Shown piece by piece: positions 52,415 through 64,000 of a stretch of 64,000 bases of DNA. The position numbers and the translations under genes were made by a program. Source of the DNA: Holothuria scabra (lineage: Eukaryota > Echinodermata > Holothuroidea > Aspidochirotida > Holothuriidae); the NCBI GenBank assembly GCA_037179385.1, contig CM074196.1, forward strand, positions 32,450,486 to 32,514,485. The letters run 5' to 3'. Positions within the stretch are counted from its first letter, which is position 1. Each line of letters starts with the position of its first letter. The notes under the pieces are model-generated. The model was given only the letters and a program-made list of their open reading frames with translations. It ran no database searches and had not been told where the DNA came from.

Positions 52415-52686
52415 TATGTGACCCATTCTATCAAAATCAGGGTCATGTCACAAAATACTTGTCAAGTATGTGAAAATTGCAGTTGCATAAAATAAAACAT
52501 GTGGGAAGATTTTGAAATTTGTTTTTTGCATAGTATTATTCAGTGCTGTTTACTTTTCGATAATTTGTATGGGAAATATTAGAAACTTGTCCAAAAAAGC
52601 TCAGTAAATGATCTCTACAAATAAGGAAATAAATCCAATTATCATCGTGGCAACATGTCCCTGATTTTGACAGAATGGGTCACATA
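52415..52686. mobile_element. 272-bp MITE with 28-bp near-perfect TIRs
   Basis: The left end begins TATGTGACCCATTCTATCAA; the complement of the right end begins TATGTGACCCATTCTGTCAA. Over 28 bp there is one mismatch. The terminal TA may be a TA target duplication, which would fit Tc1/mariner-type elements. No coding capacity. Confidence 0.85.
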
Positions 52687-53680
52687 TAGCTGGATCCCAG
52701 AGTTGACACTGCGACTTAGGGAATTCTCCCGGCCCCAAATTCTGTTGAGTAATTCCAGATTTAGGAGGATTTCAGATATTTTAAATTAGCTAATCAGTTA
52801 TTTTCTTCATGTCTGGGTTGCAATTTCCCATCTACATCCCATAGGGAGCTTCAATATCCATATATCAATATATCCACATAATATACACTTTCAGAAAAGA
52901 ACATTGTAAAATGAATTTGAGCTAAAAAAATAATGTGAATTGACAGAACAGTTGATGATCAATTTTGAGATATCAGTAGTAAAGTGTGGTATTTAGAGTA
53001 AGAGTGTGTTGAAAGTTCCTGCACATGAAAACTTTCTTTGCAGGGCTAATGAATAGGAATCATGCAAATTATACACTGTGAAGTGAACCTTCCTGTATCC
53101 AATATCTTCTGGTTAGACTTGCTCCATTGGTTTAGTATCAACAGATTACGGGAGATCGTTGGAATATTCAAATTAAAAATGCAAGTCTTTGTTAACATTG
53201 ATGAAAGGTTAGAAACATTGAAAACCTTTTTCTGTATTCATGTTAATATTTTGTCTGGAATCTGATAAAAATCTTTGTCAAATAATGCAATCAAAAGCCA
53301 TGGGATGTTCGTATAAAGCCTAAGTAGGTTTAAGTGGCTTGAAGTTGGACAGGTATCTTCTTCCAAAAACAGTTTGTATAATTAGCTTTTGCACATCTGC
53401 TATTTTGAAAAATAAAACCTGAAATTTTAATTTCCACCTTCAAGTATCACCCCTCAAGGTGGTTCTCGATACACTTTGTGAGCACCATGTGGTGTGTCCA
53501 ATCTATGCACTAAATAAGTTGTTTAAACTGTAATAAATTAAAAGCAAAAACAGTATCATAACTTTGATATTGTTTAAAAGTGAGTAAATAAACTGGTAAA
53601 TATGTCTATAAATTGTACTGTACTATATTTCAATAGCCTCAGTTAATAAATGCAGAACCAGCAGCATTAGTATTTCAATT

Positions 53681-53829
53681 GACCTTTTTCCAAATAGCAA
53701 TTACAGAGGATTGTGGGATAGATTTTAGGTATGCATAAATTTTGTCAATGACATTTTACGGTAGTAAAAAATAATGCACACCAACATTCTGTCCCATAAT
53801 CCTTTGCAAAAGCTCTTTGGAAAAGTGTC
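53681..53829. mobile_element. 149-bp MITE with imperfect TIRs
   Basis: The left end GACCTTTTTCCAAATAGCAA and the complement of the right end GACACTTTTCCAAAGAGCTT continue to matching AGGATTGTGGGATAGA / AGGATTATGGGACAGA, about three quarters identical over 42 bp. Confidence 0.65.
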
Positions 53830-55267
53830 TGTAGTTAAGTGGACTGTGTTACCCCATACACTTTGGTGATGTCACTGGGTATTTGAAAAAAAAATGGGCT
53901 GGTGAATAGTTCGGATGAATAATTTTCTATCTACCACTTGTAAAAAAAAGTCTTTTGTTATATTTAATGTTTGCCCTGTCACCTTCAATTGGACTTTTCC
54001 ATTGCACACTCATCTCTTTTCTGGTCTTTTCCTTCATTCTTAGAACTTGGAATTTAGTTAAAAAACGGGGAAATATTATGTAAATAGCCAAGGAATTGCT
54101 AGACATTTCACAAACATCGAATCGTTATCACCAATATATTAACGCATGGGTGTGTAACTGTTTTCAAAAACCAAGTTGAAATGCAAATGTCTTGCCATAG
54201 AGTAAGCAATATGGTATTTATATGTATGCATTTAACACCCATGGGTTACGGTGCTTTGATTACTAACTTCCACGAGTTTTCCTCACCCCAACTTATATTT
54301 GTTAGTAACTTGAGATCTGAAAATAAAATAAAAAACTAAAATGAACAGGGCTCACTATTTGTGAATAAGGGGAATTTTGCACTTTTACCACCTGTAATGG
54401 GATATAGAAGCACCCAAAATTTGAATGTAAAAAGCGTTTGCTTCGAAAAAAGGAATATTCTCATGCAATCCGCCTGTCTGCTGTTTTCAGACAGGGAGAG
54501 GCATGCTTGTGCCTGTGGCTGTTGATAAACATTAAGTGGGTATAAAATCTATATGTGTCTTTGAAAAAACCCAACATCTAACTAGAGCATTATAATGCTT
54601 GTATATATGGAGAATGATATGTACATTTTTTGGTCAACATTCTGAAACACTGATAGACTCATCCATGTCTGTTTTCCACCGGTTTGCGCATGGTAATACC
54701 ATTTTTGCAACATATATCACTGTGAGGGTGCTCCAGAATATAAATATTTAGAATGCTATATCTGTACCAAAAGAATGCAGTTCATTGGCTTTCTTAACTT
54801 GCATTTTAAATTGTGGTGGCACTTAACAGGAATTCGTTCCAGGAGAACATAACTGTATGTCTTCAGGACATTCTCAAAGAAAATTTGGAGAGCCCCCTTA
54901 CCTTTATTTAGCATGACATGGTTTAAGAGAGGTAAAGGATGATTTTGAAGAGGCACATATCACTGTATCTATGCACCAATCAATTAGTATTTAAATATCT
55001 CATTAAATGTTTGTTCAAGAGGGAGAACCTATTAACTTTACCTATTCTATTCTTAAAAATAAGCTGTCAAATATGAAATACATAAACTTAGTGGTCTATT
55101 ATTAGTTTAAGCTTGGTTTGTTGGAGTTTTACGTTGCTTTCCCACCTTCTGGTCGGTCATTCACTTAGGATGTGTGTAATTGTTCATGTATGTTTTATAT
55201 TTGTGTATAGTTTCTCTAGTTGTGTTTTGCTTTTCTGCCACCTGTCAAAATCTCATAGAACTGTTAA

Positions 55268-55657
55268 GTCCCGTCCTCACGTCTTACTGCAACAAGACTG
55301 TCTTGTTGAGGCGAACGACTGACAATTTACTAGTTTTAAAAGCATAGTATCCACATTATGCAACAAGTCCCAGATCCATGAAGCGATTCACACAAAATTC
55401 TAATGTTTAACATACTCTTTATTTGTTATGTTGGAGAGACCAATGCCTTGTGTCCATTTTGATTAACTGATCTTTGCAGGCTTTATCGCAGAAGTCCGTC
55501 ATTGTTGTCAGTTGCACGTTTCAGTCTCATGGGACCAAACATGAAACTGGGTCGTGCATTTGCTTGCAGTTGCCAAGCATTTTACTCTTTGTGACATGTA
55601 TGAATGATCTCTTCATGAGGAGTTGCATTGCAGAGAGTTGCGTAGTGTGAAAGGGGC
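55268..55657. mobile_element. About 400-bp TIR element (family G), copy 1
   Basis: Shares CTGCAACAAGACTGTCTTGT, CCACATTATGCAACAAGTCC, CATACTCTTTATTTGTTA and TTGTTGTCAGTTGCA with 59559-59975. Outer ends GTCCCGTCCTCAC and GTGTGAAAGGGGC are roughly inverted repeats. Confidence 0.65.
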
Positions 55658-58600
55658 TTTCGTGACTTCCAAGGTAAAGAGCCGTCCAAGCAGTAAGTGT
55701 CTGCAACCCTCAAAAGCATTGGTCTTGCTAGAAGTATCTTCTTTGCTGCACAAGAAAAGGTCCTTGTGTGCTGTAAAGGTTGGTTTGGAGCATAAAGGAC
55801 CTGTTAGGCTTATCCAGGGTAGGTCTGGTGTAATTGTAAATACCACAATGGTTCACTTACCTTCTTGTCAAATTTCTCTACAATCAGCTGTCATTTTTTG
55901 TGTGTGTAAAAAAGCTTAAAATAGTGTAATGGGTTCACCAGCAATGGCATCAAATATTTAAATATGTACAAAGTCGCAATTTGGGGTGCCTATCTTTATG
56001 CCATGTCTTTTTCTTGTTTAAAAAAACTGAAAACTGGATTTCTTAAATTTTCATACTTCACCAATGCTGTGTAACTCAAAATTTTGTAAATTTTGGCCAA
56101 AGATTTAAAGGGCAAGAGCAGTCATCCCAACTTGAAGTAGTGCAATAGACTGTCCTCTTTCATGATTGGCTGTTGGGAGTCATGTGACATTTTTTTCTCC
56201 TCAAATGTGACTGCTTTGTTTACCTGGATTATAAAAACTATGATGAAAGATACTTTGAAGAGAAAAATGAAGAAAATTGTGATGTTTAGATGTTGCTTCA
56301 AAATAGGTTTAGGGGGCTGCTCTTGACCTTGAAAACAGACACCCCCCCCCTGCCTTCATCAACATGACAGTGTTATCTTGGCTATATGCACATTTGTAAA
56401 GTTGCTTCTTAATTCTGCACAAGATTTTGCTTTAATTATGTTAGAGCTAAATCTATTGAAATAGTGTTTGACACCATGCAATCTATACCTATTTGAGCAG
56501 TAGTAAGTTTGTTATAAAGAGTTGTGGAGAGTGGGGCTTGTGGCATATGTAGCAGTGCAGAAAATAATGAGTCATCAAGGCAGCATTCCTGAAAAATGGG
56601 CTGGTCACCTTCCTCCCCCCCCCCTCCCCCACCCACTCTTACCTGCCCCAGATGTAATAATGCCAGTTTAAGTTTGCATACTTTATTTTGGCTGTGGGAT
56701 TCCCAAAGGAGAATTGGGGAGACCATTGTGTGTGTGATTGTCTAGGTGAGATTTGAAAATACTAAGCATAACAATGTATATAGGCCTCCTCTCTCTCACC
56801 CTGCTTCCCCTTTTCTCTCCCTCCTTAACCCCAGTCCCCAAAAAATAAATTTTTCTCAGGACAAGACAGTGACAATGTGTGAATATTCTTCCACTTGTTT
56901 CCAAGTAAATGTGGTCGGGTCATGGAGATACTTTTCTTGTTTCATTAATGTCATTTGCTTCCCTTGTAACTTTCATTGTTCAAATTTAACCTTATCTTCA
57001 TTGCAGTCTAATAATCTTTTGGTTTATTCAAGGAATGCCCATGCCCTTTCTCCAGTCATGGATCTCTGGAATGGAAGAATATTGGAACCGTTTTCAGAAT
57101 AGACAATGGGTGTGTCTTGTCAATCCTAACATTATGTTAACATAACACCGGTTACTCTCTTTCATTTTATGGTGATTTTGCCTCTAAGCGATTAGTGTAA
57201 CGTATCTCAGCAAGTTTTCATTACTCCATGATGCAAAGAGTGAGTGATCTTCCCAGTAAGAAGTAATTTCCAATATTCATAATTCATGAGAAATATGTAA
57301 GTACTGGCTCTAATTTTTACAATATAATGGAATCATTTTTGGACTTCAGGAATTTATGTCCTCAAGTATAATGTATTACAAGGTTTGGAACTTAAAAACT
57401 TCAGGCCACTAATAGGTAGCAAAGTAAGTAAATAGATTTTAAAATCTGAAGAAATAAAAAATAAAGATTTCTTCATCTACAAGGTTCTGATAATTGTCGC
57501 TCCCACACACATCAAACCCGCTTTGTATGAATATGAGTGCCTTCTGCAGTTCTGCTACCTGGCTGAATAGATTCTTGTACAGAAACGAATCTTCTATTGA
57601 TAAAAAAAATGCTTAATAATATGTGACATATTTAGTTAAAATTGTCAGTATTATCTATTTGTGTTAACTCTATGAAGAAGAAATAAATAGTATTCTAAAA
57701 CAATAAACATCTTGTAAAAATATTTATTTGATCACATTTTACGGAAGAATGCATTAAGTGTATTAACAAATCGATAGTTCTGTTCATTGACATGCAACAA
57801 CTCCTGTGGTCAGAGAACAATGGATGAAGTCGCCAAGTACCAAGGAACTGACCTATGGTCATTACAGTGTAAATCACCAAAGTAGCAAGAATTGCATTAA
57901 CGCTCTCTTCAGTTTTTAAATACCAGCTGCAGTGTATTATGATTTCAACCTGGTATGCACTGTGTAAAAAGAACAGCTACAGCTCCCTCAGCCAGCTTCA
58001 GAAGCTACACAGCCATGCTTTGTTTCTATAAAACAGTAGTGTGAGGGACAGGGACTGGGAATCCCATTCAAATGCCTTATCCCCCCCATAAAATTTGAAG
58101 ATTAACGCATTTTGCCCATGTGTTAAAGACCAAAAACTGGTCTCAAATGGTGTCAAAGTTACAGTATGTTGAAAATTCTGTTTTTTGTTCTGACTCTCTG
58201 GCAAAGAGCCATTTGGCAACGAAAAAAATACTCCTGAAGGAGCTCTGCTTCCCAAGAAAGCTACATCCTCAAAAGGATAATACTGAAGTGACCAACTTCT
58301 CAGACCCTCCATGTGCCTGCATGAACAATAAATCTTGTAAATATTAAAACTAGGGGGGTATATACAATTCAGGGCATTTTTATACTATTATGATTTATGA
58401 GAGGTCCAATGACAGACACTTGAAGCACCAGAGCAGCTTTTGTGTTGCAAATGTACAAAAGGAAATTAGGAATCCATGGCTTGAATTATGCTGTACCAAT
58501 GTTATCAGACCAATTCTATGATCCATTTTGGAAAGTCATTTGAACTTTTGAACAAGTGACTATTTCTATTATTTAAGCAAATATCAACCTCATTCCAGCT

Positions 58601-59558
58601 CACTTCACAATCTAAAGTTCAAGTAATTTACTATTTACTGTAATGATGACATTTTTAGTCTTCAAATGTGTCAACCTGTTATGTTCTTCTAACCCTGCTT
58701 GTAGAATGCTTTCATATGACATCACAATTGGTAAGCCACACACAGGCAAAAATCAACAAATATTTCAGTTCAACAGCCACAAGTGGCTCCTTAGCTGCTT
58801 CTCTACTTGCTAGCATTACCTGTCAAAAGGGGCAAGGCTTGTGACATGAGTGAAAGCACTCTTTAACTAGACAGTCCATCTACTGCCGAATGATTACTGA
58901 CAATGAACCCATTTACCCACCTGACCTGGTGCGAAAATTTAACACTGATTGATTGAGAAAACTGCAATTTTTACATTAAACTTACAACTTACAACTTGCA
59001 CCAATTTAATGTTATTTCAGATAGTCTGTGTCAATGGTATGATCCTTCCCAGCAAGCATTGTATTTCTCTAAAGTGACACTCACTATATGCATACAATTT
59101 ACAAACAGGTACATTGTTTGAAATTACCAAAAAAAAAAACCGATGTCATGTTTGCAACTTGATGACCATAAGTTAGGGCTCTCCCTGCCCCAAGACATAC
59201 CTCAATCACCACATTTCCGTCAAAAACCATCATCTCCTAGTCCTAGCTGTAATCAAAGACCTGCAGGCCCAATTTAATTGACCAAACAAGTTAGTCCAAT
59301 GAAATAACTCTTCATTCAAATCACATGAGGCACGCTGCAAACACCCAACATGTCCAGTGCTTCACGATATAAACATTTATTTCATAAACATAATTTCATC
59401 CATATATATCACCCAAAGTGACATATCTACAAACAGTAGGGAACCTTGTTACATAAAATAGCCCCTTATTCAAATCACCACGAAACTTTTTAAAATCTCA
59501 GTCCATTACACTCCTCCTTACCTCCCAATTTACATATGTATTCCAGTATTTCCCTAAA
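55658..59558. other. No gene recognised
   Basis: AT-rich sequence holding a family F element (56107-56330), a C-rich tract near 56616-56634, and AATAAA/TTTATT motifs in both orientations. Open stretches here lack any family similarity. Confidence 0.7.
56107..56330. mobile_element. Short TIR element (family F), copy 2
   Basis: Ends AAGGGCAAGAGCAGTCATCC and GGGGGCTGCTCTTGACCTT are inverted repeats. The interior shares TTTCATGATTGGCTGTTGGG and GATACTTTGAAGAGAAA with 21541-21816. Confidence 0.7.
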
Positions 59559-59975
59559 GCCCCATCCACTCTATGCAATGCAAATTACTGCAACAAGACT
59601 GTCTTGTCGTGGTGAACACCTAGCTAACTAGGTTTAAGAGCACAGTGTCCACATTATGCAACAAGTCCCAGGTCCGTGAAGCAATTCATGCAGAAATATA
59701 ACGTTTTACATACTCTTTATTTGTTACGTTGAAGAGACAGGAATGCGTTCTGTCCATTTCGATAGACCAAACTTCGCAGGCTTCATTCCAGAGGTCTGTA
59801 ATATTGTTGTCAGTTGCATGTTTCAGTTTCATGTGGCCAAACATGTTCGGTGGCATGAAACTGGGTTGTACGTCTGCTTGCAACTACTTGCAGAGCATTC
59901 CACACTTTGCAATGCATCTGAACAATCTAGTTGCAATGTGTTGTGTAGCATCAAGTCGCATAGTGTGGACAGGGA
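59559..59975. mobile_element. About 400-bp TIR element (family G), copy 2
   Basis: Starts GCCCCATCCACTCTATGCAA and ends GCATAGTGTGGACAGGGAC, imperfect inverted repeats. The interior matches 55268-55657 at roughly four fifths identity by eye. Open frames across it are not called as genes. Confidence 0.7.
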
Positions 59976-60955
59976 CTATACAAAACCCATCTTGCAGACT
60001 CTTAGCACAGGTGTGGCAACATCACCCCAACCACGATCTCTCCAGGTCATTCCTCTAATGCCACACTTGCAGTGTGGTGCACATGCTTCAACAAATAAAT
60101 TTGTCAACCAGTAACTTAACAGTTTCAAATCCAAACCTCTGGAAGGAATATTGGCATTTTACTCGATGCTCATACCTACAGTTTAGAGCCACTGCTTAAA
60201 ATTTTGTAAAATCAGTAAAAAAATGATAAGACCTGATTAAACTTCTTTTAACTTGCTAAAGAAGGACACCGCTAGACTAGCCAAACAAATAACATATGGT
60301 CCGCCGTAACCACCAAGACTAAACATCAAATAAAATCATTTCATTCAGCCCAGAGATCTGAATTTTAGAGAATTCTAGCTAGCGGCAGGCCATTTGAATA
60401 AAGTCTATTTTAAATAATGCTGGTAATGAGGTGAAAAGCCTCTTGGTGAATCTTTCAGCCTCTCACCTACGTTTCCCTGTATTTTCAAAAAATTCTAATT
60501 TGTCCCAAAATATATTTTCTTAAATTAGTATAAACCATGACATTCAAATGTTCACTAATTTGCCTTTAACTTATAAGCTTAACTAAAAATTCTGCCACTT
60601 TTTCTTACATTTCACTTTTAACTTGCAAAATTTAAAGCTTATACCTTTATACTTAAAATGTTTAAATGTTTTAAAGGCAAAAATGGCCACATAAAATAAT
60701 ACTATTTAATTATACACAGAAAGTTAAACAAAGTTTTACAGAATATGAGCTGAGAACCAAAAACATAAAAAAAAAATTTTAATGGAAATTTTTTTCGAAA
60801 AAAGATATATAAAAGCAGAATTTATGCTCAAGGTCACTTTCGAAGTAAGAACGTCTTTAATTACGCCCTCTAGACATTCCTTCACTGATCCTACCTACTG
60901 TTACATCCCTCTAGTCTTAAATGTCTACAGTTCCCTTATGAAACACAGCACTATG
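59976..60955. other. No gene or repeat recognised
   Basis: Very AT-rich, with A runs near 60768-60777. Nothing that supports a gene. Confidence 0.6.
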
Positions 60956-61842
60956 AGTAGAAAAGTTCGGAAGCTGGAAGGCTCCTTCCTGGAATATGTG
61001 GTCATTTGAAGGAAATTAAGACAAACTAAAGAGATTTTCCCTTTTTGTGCATGGAAATACTGACAGAATGGGGGAAAATTTAACAAGCTTCCTGGAAAAT
61101 AAATATTTTAGCAGCCCTATACACAACATTATGAAAAGTAGGTCACAAAGTACTGTTACAACAACTTTTTTTATTGGTTAGAGCATCACCAAACAGTATT
61201 GTGATGCAAAAGACAAATCACACACTTAAAGTTACTGATCTGGACTTCATTATTATTACTTGAGGGATTTTTCTTACTCCTAAAAAAATCATCTGTCCAC
61301 CTAAACAGCTAATTGTGGTTAAATATAGAAGGCATCAGTTTTTACACTACACTGTATTTTTTATGCAGACCTTTACTGCAGAATTGATAACCTCTGGGTA
61401 GAAAAGTTGGGAAGCTGAAAGGCTCCTCCCTGGAAAATGTAGTCATTTAGAAGGAAATTAGGACAAACTAAAGAGGAATTTCCCTTTTTGTCCCCTTAAA
61501 CAGCTAATTGTGATAAAACATAGGACCCCACACAGAAAATTCCAGTTGAAACCTGTTCAACAGGTTTTAACAGGTACAACAGGTATTACAGGTTTGAGCA
61601 GAATTTTATCAGGTAACAACAGGAATCTGTTAGCTTTTTTGGTGTTATCTGTTGACCCCTGTTGATTTTCATCACTCCAAAAGGTAACTGGAACATTGCC
61701 TGTTTATACCTGTTAATACCTGTTCAAACCTGTTGGAACTTCAACAGGTCTCAACAGGAACTTTCTCCTGGGTAGAATCACTTTCCACACTGTATTCATA
61801 ATACAGACCTTCACTGCAGAATTGATTACCTCTGACCCAGGT
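60956..61842. repeat. Tandem duplication; unit 2 split by a foldback element
   Basis: Unit 1 starts GTAGAAAAGTTCGGAAGCTG (60957) and unit 2 GTAGAAAAGTTGGGAAGCTG (61399). Both continue through AAAGGAAATTA-like sequence, ACAAACTAAAGAG, AACAGCTAATTGTG, CACTGTATT and ACTGCAGAATTGAT. Unit 2 is interrupted at about 61525-61774 by an element absent from unit 1. Confidence 0.82.
61525..61774. mobile_element. Foldback element rich in ACAGGT
   Basis: The left half contains TTGAAACCTGTTCAACAGGT, AACAGGTACAACAGGTATTA; the right half contains ATACCTGTTAATACCTGTTC and CCTGTTGGAACTTCAACAGG. The outer AGAAAATTCCAGTTGA / complement of right end AGAAAGTTCCTGTTGA match. It is about 250 bp and sits inside the second unit of a tandem duplication. 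The target duplication is unclear (TAG or TA). Confidence 0.75.
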
Positions 61843-62129
61843 TAATAATATGAAGTTCCATTCCATTAGATCTTAAACTTTTACACACACAAATAAATGT
61901 AACTAACTTTAAAACCTCATTTTTTTTCTTTGGAGTGAAAGTTTTTACTATAGGTTTGATTTTTTACAAGGTTACCACACTTTTAATTTTAACTACCAGT
62001 CCAGAATGTTTAAGGTTTCAAACTTCAAAACGACAAGGCAGTTTTTACAGAACCAAACATATAACTGGATTTTCAAAACCATAATAAATTTCCAAACTCT
62101 TCTCTTTGCCCTTATGCATGCATGGTAAC
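61843..62129. other. No feature recognised
   Basis: AT-rich sequence with no identifiable gene or repeat. Confidence 0.6.
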
Positions 62130-62490
62130 CACAGACTTATATACATGGACAGAGCATCCTATCCGTAGATGTTCGCCACCTACTGGGACAAAAAAGGTGC
62201 ATAAATTTTCTGATTTGATGACTATGCTGTAATATTTAAAAAAAAAAACTTAAACTTGAATGGGAAACATATCATATTCCTGCAATACCTGAAGTGATTT
62301 TGGCCTTACCTTGGCATATTTCAAAAATATTTCAACTTTCTTGCAAACTATGTTGATATACTTGAGCAAGTCCAGACTTTCACACAGAAACGTACTAGAC
62401 GGCCCTCTTGGTGCAATTTTTCTCACATGTACGGTAGTGACAATGTACGGTGCAGTATGCTCTGTCCATGTATAGGAAGTCTGTGATGGT
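62130..62490. mobile_element. Foldback/MITE-like element, copy 3
   Basis: Starts CAGACTTATATACATGGACA with GAGCATCCTATCCGTAGATG and ends CTCTGTCCATGTATAGGAAG plus TCTG, matching the ends and interior of 28341-28706. Confidence 0.68.
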
Positions 62491-64000
62491 AGCCTGGAGT
62501 AATTACTCAATCTTCTCTCTATGTTAGTTTTTTGTGTGAAATAGCTATGATTTTAATGCTCAGTTACTTCCATTTCTCCTCTCTATGTCCTGTTTTTTAA
62601 TTATCCCTTTTTTTTAAGACAAAAGCAGCTTTTTTATGATTTTTAGAATCCCAAACATCCATCGTAAACAAATACATATAAATAGATGTTACTAATGGTC
62701 AAAATAATAAAAGGAGACACGTCTCACAACAGTCAAAGCTCCTCAAATAGAATACTAGACCACACCCTGCACAAAATATACCACTCTAATGAAAAACTGG
62801 ACTACACCAAGACCCTGTACCATTAAGACCCATGTAAGAATTGAGAGATTCTGCATAACTACAAGAGTGATCCCTATATTAATTAGCTAGCTAGTATGGC
62901 AGTCACCCAAGGCCCATGACACAATCCTGGCTATGCCCCTGTTTAACTGTAACTACAGTTGCTGATGTTGCAGATGAAGCTAAAACACCAGATTTGCATC
63001 TACTGAGGTTCTCAAGGTATTGTATGAAAGGCATAAATATGACTATTACATAATACAACAAATACAAGGGTTAAGTATAAATCTCCATGGAACTGAACAC
63101 GTCTTCAGTCTTTATATACTCACATACACAATCACACACGCTTTTAATGGAGCACAAAATAAGGTTCCACTATTGAAATAACGTAATCCTTGTTAAATAC
63201 TTAAAGATTCCAACTTTCTGTCATGGTACACTGGAGTTGTGAAGAGACATTACTCCAATCACTGATTTTCAAAACGAAAATGACTCCATGAATTGTTTTG
63301 TAACTTTCCTCACAGAAATATTCACCGCCTCGACTCAAGTCACATATTAAAGGTAGTATAGTACAAGGCTGAAGTTGACAGCAAAATTGAATGACTCATT
63401 GTAACTGCATGAGCTTCACACTTTGTTTTCCAAGATGTTTCCAAGGTGTCATTGTGTTCCATGCACATTGGAAATTATCATCTTCATTCTCTTGATGACA
63501 TAACCTTTTATAGCAACTTACCCCACCTGTGGACTTGGGGTTGTAGAATATGCCCACAGAATTTCCCTGCTTTCTTAAAGCGAAAGACTTGCACCATATT
63601 TAAACTGTATTTGAAATTGCTGGACTTGAACTGTTCTTGAAACCGCAGTAACATTTATCAAGCTGACATTATACAACACATCTGTGTTGTTGGTGTGTCG
63701 TTTAATTTCATCTATCTTAAAAACTAACTGTACAGCAACTTCACCTTTGGTTCTGAGTAAAGAATACATACATGCACAAAGTTAATAGACACTGTAACTT
63801 GTTCTTGGTTTAATATTGCTGATACCTTGTAATAAATCACTGAAAAATACACAACTTAAACAGGTAAAGGTAGTATTCCTCCCTCACTCCCCTTTCCCCC
63901 TCCCACCTCCTTCCCCTTGCCCCCTCCTGATGCACTTTGACAACATCAACTACATAGTATGCAAAGAAAAACACCTTTCCATTTTCAGCTCAATACTTCG
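62491..64000. other. No gene recognised
   Basis: AT-rich, ending in a pyrimidine-rich tract (about 63877-63926). Nothing coding is identifiable. It could belong to the long 3' UTR of a convergent neighbour beyond the window, but nothing here shows that. Confidence 0.6.

Larger units (their letters stand above)
51216..55267. other. No gene recognised; two TIR elements
   Basis: Either distal 3' UTR or intergenic. Contains a TIR element at 52415-52686 and another at 53681-53829, several AATAAA motifs and a Pumilio-type TGTAAATA at 54079-54086. No conserved protein segment is seen on either strand. Confidence 0.7.

Noticed and set aside
59729..60114. Overlapping 109- and 123-codon open stretches
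   Set aside because: They overlap the family G mobile element, and the related copy at 55268 does not preserve the frame.

Overview
This is eukaryotic genomic DNA. Small conserved exons sit behind consensus AG/GT splice sites in long AT-rich introns, surrounded by many short interspersed elements and transposon derivatives. The protein and the repeat types (tRNA-derived SINEs, TTAA-flanked and hAT-like MITEs, arrays of AGGTCA-rich units) suggest a marine invertebrate, perhaps a non-vertebrate deuterostome such as an echinoderm or hemichordate. That assignment is inference; no lineage-diagnostic sequence was identified.

One protein-coding gene is supported. It lies on the + strand, enters the window already in progress (first visible exon at 365) and ends at a TGA at 50605-50607. 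Seventeen exons join in frame to 746 codons plus stop, giving about 21 ankyrin repeats and a short Ser/Arg/Asp-rich tail ending SDSETY. Order, spacing and diagnostic strings ([46 protein letters not shown]) match the regulatory ankyrin-repeat subunits of protein phosphatase 6 (ANKRD28/ANKRD44/ANKRD52). The promoter and roughly the first 300 residues lie upstream of the window. A strong 45-nt in-frame cassette-exon candidate lies at 35965-36009 in the 14.6-kb intron 13.

The introns hold most of the other structure. Intron 1 has decayed AGGTCA-rich repeats, a SINE and a foldback element. Intron 2 has three TTAA-flanked piggyBac-like MITEs, two of them 103 bp apart. Intron 6 has a hAT-like MITE with a perfect 8-bp target duplication. 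Intron 7 has an apparent 3.3-kb insertion carrying about eight 145-bp tandem units with perfect DR1 (AGGTCAAAGGTCA) motifs. Intron 9 has another hAT-like MITE and intron 13 several more, plus a strong hairpin at 37063-37131. A roughly 300-bp inverted-repeat family recurs at least seven times, and two tRNA-derived SINE families are present.

From 50608 to 64000 (13.4 kb) no gene is recognisable on either strand. This part holds the 3' UTR, several MITEs and a local tandem duplication, one unit of which was later split by a foldback element. I found no CRISPR array, operon, functional RNA gene or recognisable new biological system. The best leads are the cassette exon, the DR1 tandem array inside a possible transposon, and the elements with intact target-site duplications.
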